From assembly GCA_028287665.1 (NCBI GenBank), contig JAQBPF010000258.1:1-7744 (forward strand): DNA of 7,744 nucleotides, in the 5' to 3' direction. Below are positions 5,623 to 7,744 of this stretch, one piece after another; position 1 is the stretch's first letter; every line of letters starts with the position of its first letter. Below the pieces are notes generated by a model that did no database searches, was not told the origin of the DNA, and saw only the letters and a list, made by a program, of their open reading frames with translations. Position numbers and translations under genes: made by a program. The stretch is from Deinococcus sp. (lineage in GTDB: Bacteria > Deinococcota > Deinococci > Deinococcales > Deinococcaceae).

Positions 5623-6699
5623 ATGACCTCTCCTTCCGCTTCACCTGCCCTGTCTGTGCTTGATCTGGTGCCGCTGGCCTCTGGTCAGAACAGCGCCCAG
5701 GCCATCCGGGACACCGTGGCTCTGGCCCAACACGTAGAGTCGTTGGGGTACCTGCGCTACTGGTTGGCCGAACACCACAACATGGAATCTCTGGTCAGCA
5801 GCGCCCCGGAACTGCTGATTGCCGCGCTAAGCCAGCGAACAGAGACGCTGCGTCTGGGCGCGGGCGGCATCATGTTGCCCAACCACGCGCCGCTGAAGGT
5901 GGCCGAGACTTTCCGGCTGCTGGAGGCACTGGCCCCCAACCGGATTGACCTGGGGCTTGGCCGCGCGCCCGGCACAGATATGAACACGGCCCTGGCCCTC
6001 CGCAGATCACGGGAGGCGTTGCAGGCCGATGATTTTGAAGCCCAACTGGCCGAGTTGCTGGCATTTTCTGAACGCGGCTTTCCGGAGCGTCACCCGTTTC
6101 AGGGCATCGTGGCCGCGCCCTACGATCAGCCGCTGCCGCCCCTCTGGATTCTCAGCAGCTCTGGACACGGCGCGGCGGTGGCGGCTGAAATTGGCGCGGG
6201 ACTGGCCTTCGCCGCCCACATCAATCCAGATTTACCCCTGGCGGCCCAGGCCATAGCGCAGTACCGGGCGGCTTTCCGGCCCTCTGCCAGCTTTGCCGGG
6301 CCACAGGTGATCGTGGCGCAGTCGGTGGTATTGGCTGAAACCGACGAGGAAGCCGCGCGCCTGGCCCTGCCGCTGGGGCTGATGTTCCTGCGGCTGATTC
6401 GCGGCGAGAGCGCTCCCTTTGCCAGTGTGGAGGAGGCGGAAGCCTATCCTTACAGCCCTGCCGAACGCGCCCAGCTGGAAGCCATGCAGCGCACTGGACG
6501 GGTGGTGGCGGGCAGCCCGCACACCGTGAAGGCCCGACTTGACCACGTGCTGAGAGTCACGGGTGCCCAGGAGCTCATGATCGGCAGCTTGATGCACCGC
6601 CTGGAAGACCGCAAACGCTCCTATGAGCTGCTCTCGGAACTGTACCCTCAGCACCAGGAGGCTGGCCCTTCCTCCAGACACCTGGTCGGCCACCGCTGA
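5623..6699 (+). CDS. Luciferase-like (LLM class) flavin-dependent oxidoreductase, YhbW type
   Basis: This 358-aa cytosolic protein has the bacterial luciferase-like TIM-barrel fold. It belongs to the family around E. coli YhbW and would use reduced flavin (FMNH2) and oxygen, or F420 in some relatives. Family signatures are [11 protein letters not shown] (11-21), YWLAEHHNM (46-54), [14 protein letters not shown] (78-91) and [13 protein letters not shown] (107-119). A further stretch beginning [18 protein letters not shown] (174-191) and ending FAAH lies in the phosphate-binding part of the barrel. The length is slightly above the roughly 335 residues of YhbW, with a short extra tail ([13 protein letters not shown]). 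The substrate is unknown; YhbW itself is poorly characterised. The ATG at 5623 has no SD and a leaderless-type -10 box. The gene converges on the M48 protease gene with only 7 bp between stop codons. Confidence 0.93.
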   Translation: MTSPSASPALSVLDLVPLASGQNSAQAIRDTVALAQHVESLGYLRYWLAEHHNMESLVSSAPELLIAALSQRTETLRLGAGGIMLPNHAPLKVAETFRLLEALAPNRIDLGLGRAPGTDMNTALALRRSREALQADDFEAQLAELLAFSERGFPERHPFQGIVAAPYDQPLPPLWILSSSGHGAAVAAEIGAGLAFAAHINPDLPLAAQAIAQYRAAFRPSASFAGPQVIVAQSVVLAETDEEAARLALPLGLMFLRLIRGESAPFASVEEAEAYPYSPAERAQLEAMQRTGRVVAGSPHTVKARLDHVLRVTGAQELMIGSLMHRLEDRKRSYELLSELYPQHQEAGPSSRHLVGHR

Positions 6700-6706
6700 A
6701 CTTGCG

Positions 6707-7744
6707 TCAGTTGCCCGCCTGTTCGATCTCCCGCAGGTGCCGAATCCGGTCTGCCGTGCCGGGGTGACTCTGCAACAGGTCTTCCACGCGGTTGCCCTCT
6801 CTGACCGTGTTCTCGTCAGCCTCTGCATCGTCGGCTTCCAGGCGGGCCAGGATGTCGCGCAGGGGCTTGGTGGTGCCGTACTGCTGCAGCATGAAAGCCC
6901 CGGCCACCTCGTCGGCCTGCGTTTCGGCGGCCCGTGAGTAGCCGCGTTGCAGCAGAGCGGCGGGTGCGGCGGCGGCAAAGGTTCCGGCGCTGATCAGGTC
7001 GCCCGTGACCACGGTGGTCAGCAGCGTGAGGCCCAGCGCCTGATAGACCCCGGCCAGCCCATGTCGGTGCGTGACATGGCCGGATTCGTGGGCCAACACG
7101 CCCAGCAGTTCCCGGTCACTGCGGGCCAGGGCCACCAGCTGATCTGTCATGACGACCGTGCCGCCTGGAAGCGCAAAGGCATTGGCCCCCAGTGGAAATC
7201 CGCCGAAGCCGCTGTCACCGCTGTCACCGGGTTCGCCGTCACGCAGCAGCAGGCGGTAGGCGTAGGCTCCGCCCGCCCAGCCCACAATCTGCCGGAACTC
7301 GCGCTGCAATTCGGCCTGACGCGCCGCGCTCAGTCTGGACGGCCCCAGGTAGGGCGGTTGATCCAGCAGGTTGACTGTTTCGCGGTCAAAGGTGGTCAGC
7401 ACAGCGCCCGGAGTGGCCGCCGCCGCGCCGCGTGCCACGGCAGGCAGACCGTAACTGATAAAGCCCCAGACGAACGCCCCCATCAGGCCCAGCGCGGCGA
7501 AGGTCAGGCCCCAACTGCCTTCCAGCCGCCGCACGCCGCCCAGGGCACGGTTGCGGCGGGTGCGGCGTTCGGTGGCCCGGACAGCTCCGTCGTCCTGGGT
7601 TTCGAAGCGGGTACCGTCCGGAAATTTCAGGACCCGGCGCACGCCCGGCAGCGGCGCTTCGATCGTGATGCGGGAGAGGGGCCAGCGGGCTTCCGTGCCC
7701 CCCGATACGCCATCGGCTTCGGCGTACAGGGTGACGGTGTCGGC
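6707..7744 (-). CDS. M48 family membrane metalloprotease (5' end outside window)
   Basis: The last 345 residues of a zinc metallopeptidase are visible. The frame is open to the right edge. The residues before the GTG at 7642 (DTVTLYAEADGV...ARWPLSRITIEAPLPG) read as continuous protein and look like the small N-terminal domain common in bacterial M48 proteins. The GTG at 7642 is therefore internal and the real start is off-window. Counting from the edge, one membrane helix lies at about 78-100. NAFALPGG comes just before the HExxH motif HESGH (zinc ligands H219 and H223, catalytic E220). AETQADEVAG supplies the third ligand (E274) with D278. SHPGTADRIRHLR is the usual C-terminal signature. The catalytic domain probably faces outside the cytoplasm, though topology depends on the missing part. 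The role is likely membrane or envelope protein quality control, as for BepA/LoiP relatives. The stop is TGA at 6709-6707. Confidence 0.93.
   Translation of the reverse strand, partial: ADTVTLYAEADGVSGGTEARWPLSRITIEAPLPGVRRVLKFPDGTRFETQDDGAVRATERRTRRNRALGGVRRLEGSWGLTFAALGLMGAFVWGFISYGLPAVARGAAAATPGAVLTTFDRETVNLLDQPPYLGPSRLSAARQAELQREFRQIVGWAGGAYAYRLLLRDGEPGDSGDSGFGGFPLGANAFALPGGTVVMTDQLVALARSDRELLGVLAHESGHVTHRHGLAGVYQALGLTLLTTVVTGDLISAGTFAAAAPAALLQRGYSRAAETQADEVAGAFMLQQYGTTKPLRDILARLEADDAEADENTVREGNRVEDLLQSHPGTADRIRHLREIEQAGN

Noticed and set aside
3972..5624. 550-aa open frame on the minus strand
   Set aside because: It is fully antisense to the beta-propeller gene, which has an SD, a signal peptide and recurring SPDG turns. 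The minus-strand product is rich in Gln, Arg, Gly and His and has no recognisable domain, which is typical of a GC-rich shadow frame.
6232..6978. 248-aa open frame on the minus strand
   Set aside because: It overlaps the 3' parts of both the monooxygenase and the M48 protease in the wrong frame, and its composition is Arg/Pro/His-rich.
7640..7642. GTG as the start of the M48 protease
   Set aside because: The frame stays open to the window edge, and the residues before it read as a plausible family N-terminal domain, so the gene is truncated by the window.
1..7744. Radiation/desiccation response palindrome, CRISPR repeats, tRNA genes, transposase remnants
   Set aside because: I looked in intergenic stretches and coding frames on both strands and saw none.

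Overview
The window looks like a piece of chromosome from a Deinococcus-type bacterium. This is inferred from three things: base composition that is high in GC by eye, the protein families present, and the promoters. Two or three genes begin with ATG exactly 6 nt after a TANNNT-like -10 box and have no Shine-Dalgarno (SD) site. That is the leaderless-mRNA arrangement known to be common in Deinococcus (and also in Actinobacteria). Most of the content is housekeeping or metabolic. I see no insertion sequence, CRISPR array, tRNA or rRNA.

Layout, left to right. (1) The C-terminal half of a NADP-type 6-phosphogluconate dehydrogenase runs in from the left edge (+). A strong 13-bp hairpin follows, with its U-tract on the minus strand. 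(2) A small cupin gene with a probable leaderless promoter overlaps an AlaX-like alanyl-tRNA editing protein that starts with TTG (both +). (3) A class I SAM-dependent methyltransferase runs leftward (-), convergent with the editing gene. (4) The intergenic region of about 360 bp upstream of the methyltransferase is the most interesting part. On the minus strand it contains a TANNNT box, a leaderless 18-codon ORF (MIAAHLLVCLLCPGATAG), a hairpin/palindrome over the ORF's stop codon, a textbook intrinsic terminator, and only then the methyltransferase SD and start. This is the anatomy of a leader-peptide attenuator. (5) An exported 607-aa beta-propeller protein diverges to the right (+). (6) A YhbW-type luciferase-like flavin monooxygenase (+) follows, with a weaker leaderless-type promoter. 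(7) Converging on it from the right is an M48 membrane metalloprotease (-). Its reading frame continues past the right edge, so its N-terminus is missing.

There is no obvious single pathway. The cupin and the editing protein are almost certainly cotranscribed and translationally coupled. The other genes are single units in alternating orientation. The candidate novelty is the cis-regulatory leader of the methyltransferase, not a new protein system.
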